Shown piece after piece: positions 34,304-42,889 of a stretch of DNA of 48,078 bases (position 1 is the first letter of the stretch; each line of letters begins with the position of its first letter). Below the pieces are notes generated by a model, which searched no databases, had not been told where the DNA came from, and saw nothing but the letters and a program-made list of their open reading frames with translations. The translations under genes were made by a program, and so were the position numbers. Source of the stretch: Pseudochelatococcus lubricantis (GTDB lineage Bacteria; Pseudomonadota; Alphaproteobacteria; Rhizobiales; Beijerinckiaceae); assembly GCF_011762225.1 (NCBI RefSeq), contig NZ_JAASQI010000014.1, forward strand, positions 1-48,078. The letters are read 5' to 3'.

Positions 34304-36409
34304 ATGGCTACAGCAAAGATAATCACGCTGTCATCCTCGCGCGACATTCCCTTCGGCAAGCTGGTGCTCAGTCAGTCGAACGTCCGGCGCATCAAGGCCG
34401 GCGTCTCGATCGAGGAACTGGCCGAAGACATCGCCCGGCGGGGGCTGCTGCAGGGGCTCAGCGTTCGGCCGGTCGTCGACGGAGCCGGCACCGAAACCGG
34501 CATGTTCGAGATCCCGGCGGGCGGCAGGCGTTACCGGGCGCTGGAACTGCTCGTGAAGCAGAAGCGGCTCGCAAGGACCGCTGCTGTCCCGTGCATCGTA
34601 CGCGAGGGCGGGATCGCCGAAGAAGATTCGCTGGCGGAAAACGTCCAGCGCGCCCCGCTCCATCCGCTTGACCAGTTCAGGGCCTTCCTGACGTTGCGCG
34701 AGAAGGGCCAGTCCGAGGAGGACATCGCCGCGGCCTTCTTCGTTTCGGTCAATGTCGTCAAGCAGCGGCTGAAGCTGGCCTCGGTGTCGCCGAAGCTGCT
34801 CGACATCTATGCCGAGGACGGTCTGACCTTGGAGCAGATGATGGCCTTCACCGTTTCCGGCGACCATGAGCGCCAGGAAGGGGTATTCGAACGTCTGCAG
34901 CACACCTACGACAAGTCTGCCTATGTCATCCGGCGCTGGCTCACGGAGGGTGCGGTTCGCGCATCCGACAAGAGAGCGCAGTTCATCGACATCGACGCTT
35001 ATGCCGACGCTGGCGGAACCGTACTGCGCGATCTCTTCCATGGCGATGACGGCGGCTGGCTGCAGGATACGGCGCTGGTCAACCAGCTGGTCGCCGAGAA
35101 ACTGAGGACAGAATCCGAGGCGATCGCGGCTGAGGGCTGGAAATGGCTCGAAGTTGCCCCCGACTTTGCCTATGGTAATACCTACGGCCTGCGGCGGCTG
35201 CGGGGAGAGCTCCAGCCGTTGAGCGCCAAGGAGGAGGCGGCTCGCGACGCTTTGCAGGCGGAATACGACACGCTGCACGGCGAATACGAGAGCGTCGACG
35301 AGTTGCCTGAACAGGTCGACGAACGCCTGGCCGAGCTGGAGACGGCGCTTGCTGCGTTCGATGAGCGGCCGGTGACTTTCGACCCCGGGGAGATCGCCCG
35401 TGCTGGCGCCTTTGTCAGCATTTCTCCGGAAGGCGGATTGCGTGTCGAGCGTGGCTATGTGCGTCCCGAGGATGAGGCGCCGGTCGAGCCGGAAAGCAAC
35501 GCGGCGGAAGGCGAAGGAGACGATCAGCCGGCGGCGGCCAGCCTGAACGATGACGGCAGCGATCGCGTTTCCTCCGCCGCGCCACAGGCCGACCCGGAAG
35601 ACGAGGAGGAAGACCCGTCGCCCATCTCCGACCGGCTGCTGTCCGAGCTGACGGCGCATCGGACGCTCGCTCTGCGCGACGCGCTCGGAAGACAGCCTGA
35701 CGTGGCCTTTCTCGCCGCGCTGCATGCTCTGACGCTCAGGGTCTTCTATCACTACGGTTCGGACAGCTGCCTCGAACTCGATCTGAAGAGCCTCGCCTTC
35801 AGTGCCCAGGCGCCGGGTCTTGACGACAGTGCCCCGGCCCGGACGATCCACGCCCGGCACGAAAGTTGGCTGAACGCATTGCCCAAGGCGTCGGAGGAGC
35901 TCTGGAGCGCCCTGGCAGAATGGGACGCCGACAGCCGTTTCGAGCTGTTCGCCCATGTGATCAGCCTCTCGGTCAACGCGGCGCACGAGGCATGGAACCG
36001 ACGACCGCGTGCGCTGGCCCACGCCGATCAACTGGCAAGGGCCGTCGATCTCGACATGGCGGCGGCAGGATGGCGACCGACCGTGGATAGCTTCCTCGGT
36101 CGCGTCACCAAGGCGCGCATCCTGCAGGCCGTCGCCGAGGCGAGGGGGCAAGCCGCAGCCGACCGCATCGCTCATCTGAAGAAGGGCCACATGGCGGCCG
36201 AAGCCGAGGCCTTGCTCGCGAACAGCGGATGGCTTCCGCAGCCGCTACGGACTCTGGAACATCCGGAGATCGAACTGGAGATGACCGGGTCGGAAACGAT
36301 CGTCGCGGGACCGGCGGCAAACGACGGCGAAAAGTCTGTCGGCGATCGCGACGGCATCGCCGACAATGACGGGATTGACGATGCTGGCCAGACGGTCGCG
36401 GCGGAATAA
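34304..36409 (+). CDS. ParB/RepB/Spo0J-family protein (large ICE/plasmid type)
   Basis: 701 aa. The ParB N-terminal CTPase/nuclease-like domain covers about 10-115, with the SNVRR box, PAGGRRYRALELL and LAENVQR motifs. The KorB/ParB HTH region is at about 120-200 (EEDIAAAFFVSVNVVKQRLK). A long C-terminal region of about 450 residues has a helical linker (LSAKEEAARDALQAEYDTLH), an acidic low-complexity part (DPEDEEEDPSPISD) and a conserved helical end. Such long ParB-like proteins are standard in alphaproteobacterial ICE and plasmid backbones without a parA beside them. They may act in DNA binding or transcription rather than partition. Followed by a terminator. A 619-aa antisense frame here is a shadow. 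Confidence 0.88.
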   Translation: MATAKIITLSSSRDIPFGKLVLSQSNVRRIKAGVSIEELAEDIARRGLLQGLSVRPVVDGAGTETGMFEIPAGGRRYRALELLVKQKRLARTAAVPCIVREGGIAEEDSLAENVQRAPLHPLDQFRAFLTLREKGQSEEDIAAAFFVSVNVVKQRLKLASVSPKLLDIYAEDGLTLEQMMAFTVSGDHERQEGVFERLQHTYDKSAYVIRRWLTEGAVRASDKRAQFIDIDAYADAGGTVLRDLFHGDDGGWLQDTALVNQLVAEKLRTESEAIAAEGWKWLEVAPDFAYGNTYGLRRLRGELQPLSAKEEAARDALQAEYDTLHGEYESVDELPEQVDERLAELETALAAFDERPVTFDPGEIARAGAFVSISPEGGLRVERGYVRPEDEAPVEPESNAAEGEGDDQPAAASLNDDGSDRVSSAAPQADPEDEEEDPSPISDRLLSELTAHRTLALRDALGRQPDVAFLAALHALTLRVFYHYGSDSCLELDLKSLAFSAQAPGLDDSAPARTIHARHESWLNALPKASEELWSALAEWDADSRFELFAHVISLSVNAAHEAWNRRPRALAHADQLARAVDLDMAAAGWRPTVDSFLGRVTKARILQAVAEARGQAAADRIAHLKKGHMAAEAEALLANSGWLPQPLRTLEHPEIELEMTGSETIVAGPAANDGEKSVGDRDGIADNDGIDDAGQTVAAE

Positions 36410-36431
36410 CGCCCCGACGTGAACATGAACT

Positions 36432-36460
36432 GGGCTCGCCGGCGACGGCGAGCCCTTTTT
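36432..36460 (+). terminator. Rho-independent terminator after the ParB-family gene
   Basis: GGGCTCGCC/GGCGAGCCC, a perfect 9-bp stem with a GGCGAC loop, followed by TTTTTCTTT. It ends 18 nt before the next start codon, so the Toprim gene needs its own or read-through expression. Confidence 0.88.
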
Positions 36461-36477
36461 CTTTGAAGGATCTTTCC

Positions 36478-37515
36478 ATGTCGGAACACCCCTCCGAACT
36501 GGCGCACGAACTCGCCGGTTGCGCCGAAGCGGTCTGTCGCCACTTTCTCCCGGCCGGTCGCAGGCAAGGCAATTACTGGCTCGTCGGCGACGCGCGCAAC
36601 ACGCCCGGCCGCTCCATGTTCGTGCGTCTCTCCGGCCCGAAAACCGGCAAAGGGGCTGCGGGCAAGTGGACGGACGCGGCGACAGGCGAACACGGCGATC
36701 TTCTCGACGTGATCCGGGAGAGCCATGGCCTTGTCGACTTTCGGGACGTGGTGGATGAAGCGCGCCGTTTCCTCAGCCTGCCCCCTTCCAGGCGGGAACA
36801 GCGGTTACGAAATGGACTCCCCGCTCCAGCCCCTTCCGGCTCGCCGGAAACCAGCCGGCGGCTGTTCGCCATGTCGGAGCCGATTGCGGGCACGATCGTG
36901 GAAGCGTATCTGCGCAAACGCGGGCTTACGGTTCTGCACGGAACCGGCGCCCTGCGCTTTCACCCGCGCTGCTATTATCGGCCCGACGAACACAGTCCCG
37001 TCGAGACCCGGCCGGCGATGATCGCCGCCGTCACCGATCTCGCCGGACGGCAGACCGGCGCACATCGCACCTGGCTTGCCCCGGACGGCTCCGGCAAAGC
37101 GCCGATCGACACGCCGCGGCGCGCGATGGGCGACCTGCTGGGGCATGGCGTCCGCTTCGGTGTGGCGGACGATGTGCTTGCTGCGAGCGAGGGGATCGAG
37201 ACCGTGCTGTCACCCTGCGTGGTCCTGCCTCGCATGCCGGCTTTGGCGGCGCTTTCAGCCGGCCATCTCGCGGCCATCCTGTTCCCCGAGACGTTGCGGC
37301 GGCTCTACATTTTGCGTGACCGCGATTCCGCCGGCGACAGCGCGCGGGACAACCTTGTCGCCAGAGCCACGAGCGTCGGCATCGAGCCGATCGTGCTGTC
37401 GCCGGTGCGCGGCGATTTCAACGAGGACCTGCGCGCCTTCGGTCCAAGAGCGCTGCGGGTGGCTCTGCGGGACCAGCTTCATCCGCAGGACGTACCCCGT
37501 TTCATCGAGCGGTGA
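36478..37515 (+). CDS. Toprim-domain primase-like protein
   Basis: 345 aa. The N-terminal half resembles CHC2-type/primase zinc-region proteins of ICEs (CRHFLPAGRRQGNYWLVGDA; GAAGKWTDAATGEHGDLLDV). The C-terminal Toprim domain has the conserved Glu in LAASEGIETVLS and the DxD in LYILRDRDSAGDSA. Likely synthesises primers or processes single strands after conjugative transfer. Start ATG 36478. Belongs with the DUF2493 gene downstream as a backbone pair. Confidence 0.85.
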   Translation: MSEHPSELAHELAGCAEAVCRHFLPAGRRQGNYWLVGDARNTPGRSMFVRLSGPKTGKGAAGKWTDAATGEHGDLLDVIRESHGLVDFRDVVDEARRFLSLPPSRREQRLRNGLPAPAPSGSPETSRRLFAMSEPIAGTIVEAYLRKRGLTVLHGTGALRFHPRCYYRPDEHSPVETRPAMIAAVTDLAGRQTGAHRTWLAPDGSGKAPIDTPRRAMGDLLGHGVRFGVADDVLAASEGIETVLSPCVVLPRMPALAALSAGHLAAILFPETLRRLYILRDRDSAGDSARDNLVARATSVGIEPIVLSPVRGDFNEDLRAFGPRALRVALRDQLHPQDVPRFIER

Positions 37516-37840
37516 GGCCCGGACGGGGGGGGGGAAGAATCCTGTCGCGTCGGGCGTTTCCATCTCCTCGTGGTCGTTCCGCGTACAGGGAACCGCGCCC
37601 ACGGCCTTCTCGAGAGGGCGATCGGCCCACAAGCGGGCCGGTCGGGCAATGGCTGCGGCCGACGATTTTCCGCCGGCGCTGCGCGCCTTTGCATCGCGAT
37701 ACAAAATCGCCGGCCTGCGCCATCCTTCGCTGATGCTTCGGCCCGGCGCTTCGCTTCGGGTGCCAGTTCATCCCGCCCGTGGGCTTCGACGCCTGCGAAG
37801 GCCGCGATGGGCGCGGCCATCCCGAACAAGGATCGCCCCG
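37516..37840. other. Leader-like gap between Toprim and DUF2493 genes
   Basis: 325 bp with no supported gene. It contains a G-run at 37524-37533 and several GC-rich hairpin possibilities such as CGGCGCTTCGCTTCGGGTGCC. Short frames through it have no motif. Confidence 0.4.
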
Positions 37841-38770
37841 ATGATGCACGAAAACGACGACTTCGAGCCGGTTCACACCGCTTCCCCCACCGACCGCGTC
37901 CTGACCCAGCTTCAACTCTTCGGCTGGAGGCCCACGCAGGATGAACCGGACCCGCGACCGCTGCCGGACGGCGACGCATTGGCCGGTGCGGTCGCGGACA
38001 TCTTCGATGCGCTGATCGCCATCCTCGGCGATACGCAGCTCGAGCCCGACCTCGACGAACTGCTCTGGGGAGCGGTCAACCTGTTCCACCGTGCCATCGC
38101 CCGGATCGAGCGCGAACTCGACGACAACGAGCAGGCGCAGCGTCGTCTCCAGGACGAGCAGGACGGCAGCGAGGTGAAGAGTGTCGAGCTCGAGCGCCGC
38201 ACGGCTGAGGGACAGACCCTGATCGAGCGGCGCGACAGCATGGAACTCGCGCGCGACGTCGCCGCGGAGCAGTTCGAGCGCCATCTCGGCACGATGTGGC
38301 GGCCCCGCAGCGGCTCCAAGGTCAACCACCGTAACCTGACCGCGGCGATGATCGACAGCAAGGACTTTCTGGCCGCGAGGCGCCGGGCCGAGAACGAGAT
38401 CCTGCTGCCGGCCGGTCCCAAGGTTGCCGTCACCGGCGGAGCGGATTTCAACGACCACAATCTCATCTGGGCCAGGCTCGATCAGGTCCATGCCAAATAC
38501 CCGGACATGGTCCTGCTGCACGGTGGCTCGCCCAAGGGCGCCGAGTTGATCGCGTCGCGCTGGGCCGATCACCGGGCGGTGCCGCAGGTGGCGTTCCGGC
38601 CGGATTGGGCCAGGCACGCGAAGGCCGCGCCGTTCCGCCGCAATGACGCCATGCTGGAGACCATGCCGATCGGCGTGCTGGTCTTCCCCGGCACCGGCAT
38701 TCAGGAAAACCTGGCCGACAAGGCGCGCCGGCTCGGAATCCCGGTCATGAAGATCAAGGGTGGCGCGTAA
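37841..38770 (+). CDS. DUF2493-domain protein
   Basis: 309 aa. The N-terminal 190 residues are helical and acidic with a coiled coil (RIERELDDNEQAQRRLQDEQ). The C-terminal DUF2493 Rossmann-like domain starts KVAVTGGADFNDHNLIW, with VLLHGGSPKGAELIASRWAD and VLVFPGTGIQENLADKARR. It belongs to the SLOG/LOG nucleotide-binding superfamily, whose members bind or cleave nucleotides and sometimes act as sensors in defence. It is a regular ICE backbone gene in alphaproteobacteria; role unknown. Start ATG 37841 after AAGGATCGCCCCG. Confidence 0.85.
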   Translation: MMHENDDFEPVHTASPTDRVLTQLQLFGWRPTQDEPDPRPLPDGDALAGAVADIFDALIAILGDTQLEPDLDELLWGAVNLFHRAIARIERELDDNEQAQRRLQDEQDGSEVKSVELERRTAEGQTLIERRDSMELARDVAAEQFERHLGTMWRPRSGSKVNHRNLTAAMIDSKDFLAARRRAENEILLPAGPKVAVTGGADFNDHNLIWARLDQVHAKYPDMVLLHGGSPKGAELIASRWADHRAVPQVAFRPDWARHAKAAPFRRNDAMLETMPIGVLVFPGTGIQENLADKARRLGIPVMKIKGGA

Positions 38771-38859
38771 GCGTCACTCCTTTCCTCAAGGGCGGTCTTG
38801 AGACTTTGCCTTTTCCCGCTATATGATGCGTGATGATTGATGCGTTGAGCGGGGAAAAG

Positions 38860-39087
38860 ATGAGGACCACATTGGCGATTGATGACGATGTTCTGACCGC
38901 GGCCAAGGCCATGGCGGCGCAGCAGCGCCGCAGTGTCGGCGAGGTCATTTCCGAACTCGCCCGGCGCTCCTTGCGCCGTCCGCAGGAGGGCGGCGAGCGC
39001 AATGGCATTCCGCTCCTCACACCCCGGCCCGGTGCGCCTCCCGTCACGCTGGAAACCGTCAACGCCCTGCGTGACGAATTGCCGTGA
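38860..39087 (+). CDS. VapB-type (ribbon-helix-helix) antitoxin
   Basis: 75 aa. The RHH domain MRTTLAIDDDVLTAAKAMAA, then RRSVGEVISELARRSL is followed by a flexible tail that would wrap the toxin (GIPLLTPRPGAPPVTLETVN). ATG 38860 after GGGGAAAAG is preferred to upstream GTG/ATG codons. Overlaps the toxin gene by 4 nt. Confidence 0.85.
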   Translation: MRTTLAIDDDVLTAAKAMAAQQRRSVGEVISELARRSLRRPQEGGERNGIPLLTPRPGAPPVTLETVNALRDELP

Positions 39088-39530
39088 CGTATCTCCTCGA
39101 CGTCAATGTCCTGATCGCCTTGATTGATCCCGGTCACGTCGCGCATGACGATGCCCATGAATGGTTCGCCTCCGTCGGCCATGCGGCGTGGGCGACCTGC
39201 CCGATCACCGAGAATGGCGTCATCCGCATCGTCGCCAACCCGAAATATCCGAATTCGCCCGGATCACCGTCGCTTGTCACCGGGATCGTCCGGAAGTTGC
39301 GGGCGCTGCCCGGCCACAGCTTCTGGGCTGATGACGTCAGTCTTGTCGGCAACGGCGATGTCGATGCCGACAAGATCCTGACCTCCGCTCAGGTCACGGA
39401 TTCCTATCTGCTGGCGCTCGCCGCGGCCCACGAAGGCCAATTGGCCACTTTCGACCGGAAGCTTTCGGTTGCGGCCGTCAGGAACGGGAAGGCCTCCCTG
39501 CACTTGATCCAGGGCACACGGCGCGCATAG
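39084..39530 (+). CDS. VapC-type PIN toxin
   Basis: 148 aa, PIN ribonuclease. Acidic residues: Asp6 in LLDVNVLIAL, Glu in ITENGVIRIV, Asp in QVTDSYLLALAA and Asp in LATFDRKL. The NPKYPNSPGS and FWADDVSL segments are typical of the plant/proteobacterial VapC group. Intact pair with the RHH antitoxin, likely stabilising the ICE. The gap to 39794 holds no gene. Confidence 0.88.
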   Translation: MTYLLDVNVLIALIDPGHVAHDDAHEWFASVGHAAWATCPITENGVIRIVANPKYPNSPGSPSLVTGIVRKLRALPGHSFWADDVSLVGNGDVDADKILTSAQVTDSYLLALAAAHEGQLATFDRKLSVAAVRNGKASLHLIQGTRRA

Positions 39531-39794
39531 CGGCTGATCGTCCGTGCGCTTGCAACGTTGGCGCCATTGGCGCGGTTGCAGCGTGGTGCCAGGGCCGTCT
39601 TTCTCTCTGATGACACCCATCATACCGGCAGTCGGGCCGCGTCAAGGACGCGTGGTCCCCCCAATTTTGACGCCGCCATGCGACGACAAAATCGGCTCCC
39701 CCACGCGCCGGCTCCGCCGGTCGCTGCGCGATCCCTGACACGACCCTCCAACGCCCGGTCAGCGACCTCCGTCATCAAGACAAAGGAGGTTCAG

Positions 39795-39959
39795 ATGAAT
39801 GCAATTCACGACATCTACGCCGAAATCGCCGAGCTGCGCGCTGAACTCGCGGACTGCATCCTGACCCGCGAGGAGCGGGCGGAGACGCAGCGCCGCCTCG
39901 AGGAAGCCCTCGCGGAGGCCCAGCGCCGCAGTCGCAAGGAAGCGGAGGAGGGGGCGTAA
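39795..39959 (+). CDS. Small coiled-coil protein
   Basis: 54 aa, nearly all one amphipathic helix: MNAIHDIYAEIAELRAELAD, then LTREERAETQRRLEEALAEA. Excellent ribosome site (AAAGGAGGTTCAG) before ATG 39795. No named family. It precedes the structured region and DUF736 gene. Confidence 0.7.
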   Translation: MNAIHDIYAEIAELRAELADCILTREERAETQRRLEEALAEAQRRSRKEAEEGA

Positions 39960-39983
39960 GCTCCCTCTTTTTTTGTCGACGCC

Positions 39984-40101
39984 GGTGGAAACTGCACGAC
40001 GGGCTTGTGCACCCGTCTGCTTCAACCCCCGTGCTTGCGGCACGTTGGCGTCGGGGTCTCCCACCCCGCATGGGCAACAAATGCGCGTGGCGGTTTCCAC
40101 C
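39984..40101 (+). ncRNA. Candidate structured RNA/5' leader upstream of DUF736
   Basis: The ends pair as a perfect 9-bp stem, GGTGGAAAC (39984-39992) with GTTTCCACC (40093-40101). Inside are two mutually exclusive hairpins: TGCAC (39993-39997) with GTGCA (40007-40011), or GACGGG (39998-40003) with CCCGTC (40012-40017). A CGTGC-TTGCG-GCACG hairpin and GGGG/CCCC pairing follow. The start codon of DUF736 is 29 nt downstream. The enclosed multi-branch plan suggests a regulatory leader or small RNA; no Rfam family is recognised by eye. Confidence 0.4.
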
Positions 40102-40129
40102 CGCCACTCTTGGCGCACGGAGTTTCATT

Positions 40130-40285
40130 ATGGCCACCATCGGTTCCTTCAAGAAGGCGGGCAACGGCGAGTTCATCGGCGAGATCTTCACTCTCAGCGT
40201 CCAGGCAAAGGGCGTGCGCATCGTCCCCGAGACCCGCGGCGCAAACAAAAACGTTTCTTCCGGGTCGGTAGTCACCCCCGGCTAG
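40130..40285 (+). pseudogene. DUF736 protein, 5' fragment
   Basis: The first ~38 codons match DUF736 (MATIGSFKKAGNGEFIGEIF, then LSVQAKGVRIVPETRG). After that the expected central and C-terminal part ([20 protein letters not shown]) is missing; the frame runs on for 14 unrelated residues to 40285. The break at about 40245 marks the left edge of the foreign cargo block. DUF736 genes are a regular ICE backbone element of unknown function. Confidence 0.82.
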
Positions 40286-40355
40286 AAGACAGCAGGCATC
40301 TGGCCTTGATCATCGACGGCACAGCAGGCGCCGCATATCGTCTCCTTGCGATGAG

Positions 40356-40904
40356 CTACAATTGGCGAGACGGAAGTATTCTCCAAACCTCTTCGTCACT
40401 CCACGCGCCCTTGAAGAACTCCACTTTGGATTTTCGCTCCACAAAAACGAAACCGAGACGAGACATCAGGGAAATCGACGGAACATTCCGACTGTCAATT
40501 TCCGCTTCAATCTCTTTGACACCGTTTGAGAACAGTGCGCTGACTACAGCCTTCATCCCCTCGAGTGCGTATCTACGTCGCCAAAAGGACTGTCGGATCA
40601 TATAAGCGACATAAGCTTTCCCATCTTCGTGTATAGTAGCCTCGAACAATCCAACGGGCGCGCCAGTTGTCCGCAGCCAAACGGTCCAGTTCAACCACTG
40701 CTCGCGGCCGTCCGCCGAACGCCCGACCGACACCGCCTTGAAGCGATTTTCCACTGCAGCCACGTTGCCTGGTGGCTCACGGGGGATCCATGTGTACAGT
40801 GCAGGATCGCGTAGTACTTCCCACATCTGTGCGGCGTGTTCCGGCTGCAAAGGATTCAGCAGAAGGCGCTCGGTTTCGAGCGGTCCGAAGCTTACATTTG
40901 GCAT
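40356..40904 (-). CDS. GNAT-family N-acetyltransferase (RimJ/RimL-like)
   Basis: A 182-aa GNAT protein. It has TERLLLNPLQPEHAAQMWEV at the N-terminus, the strand VGLFEATIHEDGKAYVAYMI, the acetyl-CoA loop region WRRRYALEGMKAVVSALFSN (a variant of R/Q-x-x-G-x-G/A), and the late ...SRNVPSISLMSRLGFVFVER typical of RimJ-like enzymes that acetylate protein or peptide amino groups. Last gene of the minus-strand cargo operon; it overlaps the carbamoyltransferase gene by 13 nt. Could finish the product or provide self-resistance. Confidence 0.85.
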   Translation of the reverse strand: MPNVSFGPLETERLLLNPLQPEHAAQMWEVLRDPALYTWIPREPPGNVAAVENRFKAVSVGRSADGREQWLNWTVWLRTTGAPVGLFEATIHEDGKAYVAYMIRQSFWRRRYALEGMKAVVSALFSNGVKEIEAEIDSRNVPSISLMSRLGFVFVERKSKVEFFKGAWSDEEVWRILPSRQL

Positions 40905-42862
40905 GCGCGGTCGCCCTCTCCACTCCAGTCCAACTCGAGAACACCGGCTATCAGCACAGGCCAGAAGCTCCGTCCATCGGCCCCAAGAGCCTCTAGATGA
41001 GCCGATATTTCAGGCATCGTCCGCCACTGCCTTAGCCATTGGAACAGGCTGAGCATATCACCGTCGAGATTCAGTGCCTTATATGGCGAAGTCACTACAA
41101 GCCGTTCTTCGCCGGCTAACGAAACCAACGAAATTATAACCGCGGGCGCCAGCCGCGCACGGCCAAAAACATCTGTCATGACCTCATTAACATCACGTCG
41201 GCGCGCAATGTAGTTGCCGAGTATCAAACCATCTATGGCGCAAGATCGAATGAAAAACTCGATCGCCTCTGCGGGCGATTCGACAATTGGCTGATTTGGC
41301 CCATTCATCGATGTGTTGACTAAGGCGGGAATGCCGGTCCTATCCGCGAACTCGGTCAGAATCGAATGGAGTTCGGGATCCTCCGCCTCCTCGAGTGTTT
41401 GAACTCGCGTGGATCCATCGGCGTGCGCCAAGGCACCGAAGCTGTCGATATAGCCCTCACATATGGTATGCGCGAAAGTCATCCACTGGCTAGGTAGTGG
41501 GCCAACGAAGAATTCATGCGCTCTCTCGCGAATTACTATCGGCGCGACCGGACGCCATTCCTGCCGCCCCTTTATATCGTTGAGTGTTTTCTTGGCAGAT
41601 ACAAACATCGGATTCGCAAAGATGCTACGGGCGCCAAGCGCCCTTGGGCCAAATTCGGATCGCCCATACCAGCGACCTATAATTTTCCCTTGGACCAACT
41701 CTTGGACGACTACTTCACGGTCGTACGGCGTCACCTCCAGAAGAAACTGGAACCGATGCAGCGCCTGCTTTATGCTCTCTTCAGACCATATTGGCCCAAG
41801 TCGGTCAGTCGAGAGTCTCAGCGTCGGCTTCTTTGCAATAACGCGGCAGCCATAATACGCGCAGCCCATCGAAATACCCGCATCACTTGGAGCACTTGGC
41901 ACGAAATAGTTTTCCGGCCCAATGCGGTCCGCAACATCTCGATTTACCACTATATTTAAGAAGGCTCCTCCGGCGACAGCAAGTTTCCGTCGACCGGTAA
42001 GCTCCAAAGCGATGTGAGTGTACCTTGCCATTACATCACCGAAGGCACTCTGACACTGCTTCGCGAGGTTCACTTGCTCTTCGACGCTCAGTTCTGGTGG
42101 CAGAATATGTTGCCAATCGTTCCGGAATACTGGCCATGTCTCGTCAAGATTCACCAAGGGACCACGCGGCACCCTCCTTGCGATGTCGCTTGAGGCTAGA
42201 GACGCCAGTGCCATCAATTGGCCGTGAGCATGCTCGCTACCGAAAATACGCCGGGAGACGTTATCGTACAGGCCGGCAGCGCTGCAGATAAATGTCAGTG
42301 GCTGTATATGTGGAACATTATATCGTCGGGTTGAGAGTGTGACATTGTCTCCAACCGCGTCATAAATGCTGAGCGATTCTGTTTTTAGGAGAATTTCTCC
42401 CCTGCATGTCGTGATCTGTTCGTACCATTCGCTGAATGGCTGAGCATAGTCTTCCCCGGCGGCCGTCGATGAACCCGCCCGGTCTACAACAAGGACCGCA
42501 CTATCTGGGAAGCCGCTGCCCGCATAAGCATGCCAAGCGTGAGCGAGGTGATGCGAGATGACATAGTGCCGGCAATCGAAAGGATCAAATATGTTGAAAT
42601 CGTATTCGATGAGAGGTTTGTGAAGACCGAAGCTGGCATCAGCAACGGACTGAAAAGATGAAATGATAAATTCGACGTCATCAATATTTACGCCAGCAGT
42701 ATCCAAACACGCCGTTATGGGAAGCCTATTCGACAAGACCTCTTCACCGTCATGCTTTCGGCGGCTGACACGTTCCTGTTGCAGGGCCGATACGATGCCG
42801 CCATCCTTCAATACCGTGCAGGATGAATCATGTCCTACGTGTATCCCTAGTATGACGCTCAT
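40892..42862 (-). CDS. NodU/CmcH-family carbamoyltransferase with extra C-terminal domain
   Basis: 656 aa. The N-terminal Kae1-like ATPase part has ILGIHVGHDSSCTVLKDGG, SHHLAHAWHAYAGSGF with its metal-binding His residues, LVVDRAGSS and AVAGGAFLNIVVN. The C-terminal catalytic part has GRSEFGPRALGARSI, RQEWRPVAPIV and ALVNTSMNGPNQPIV. The family carbamoylates hydroxyls of small molecules using carbamoyl phosphate and ATP. The canonical protein ends near LILGNYIARR (~556). Here 100 residues follow, including KALNLDGDMLSLFQWLRQW, RTMPEISAHLEAL and FWPVLIAGVLELD. That pattern is much like PqqD/RRE winged-helix domains that bind leader peptides. Coordinated with peptide, oxygenase and acetyltransferase genes. 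Confidence 0.88.
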   Translation of the reverse strand: MSVILGIHVGHDSSCTVLKDGGIVSALQQERVSRRKHDGEEVLSNRLPITACLDTAGVNIDDVEFIISSFQSVADASFGLHKPLIEYDFNIFDPFDCRHYVISHHLAHAWHAYAGSGFPDSAVLVVDRAGSSTAAGEDYAQPFSEWYEQITTCRGEILLKTESLSIYDAVGDNVTLSTRRYNVPHIQPLTFICSAAGLYDNVSRRIFGSEHAHGQLMALASLASSDIARRVPRGPLVNLDETWPVFRNDWQHILPPELSVEEQVNLAKQCQSAFGDVMARYTHIALELTGRRKLAVAGGAFLNIVVNRDVADRIGPENYFVPSAPSDAGISMGCAYYGCRVIAKKPTLRLSTDRLGPIWSEESIKQALHRFQFLLEVTPYDREVVVQELVQGKIIGRWYGRSEFGPRALGARSIFANPMFVSAKKTLNDIKGRQEWRPVAPIVIRERAHEFFVGPLPSQWMTFAHTICEGYIDSFGALAHADGSTRVQTLEEAEDPELHSILTEFADRTGIPALVNTSMNGPNQPIVESPAEAIEFFIRSCAIDGLILGNYIARRRDVNEVMTDVFGRARLAPAVIISLVSLAGEERLVVTSPYKALNLDGDMLSLFQWLRQWRTMPEISAHLEALGADGRSFWPVLIAGVLELDWSGEGDRACQM

Positions 42863-42889
42863 CCACCTGCTCGCATCTAAAGCTAAGCG

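Noticed and set aside
34331-36190. A 619-codon minus-strand frame opposite the ParB-family gene
   Set aside because: No motif and composition of an antisense shadow; the plus strand encodes clear ParB motifs.
39993-40017. An H-type pseudoknot formed by TGCAC/GTGCA and GACGGG/CCCGTC together
   Set aside because: The stems abut with no nucleotides to cross the grooves, so they cannot form at once. They are better read as alternative hairpins.
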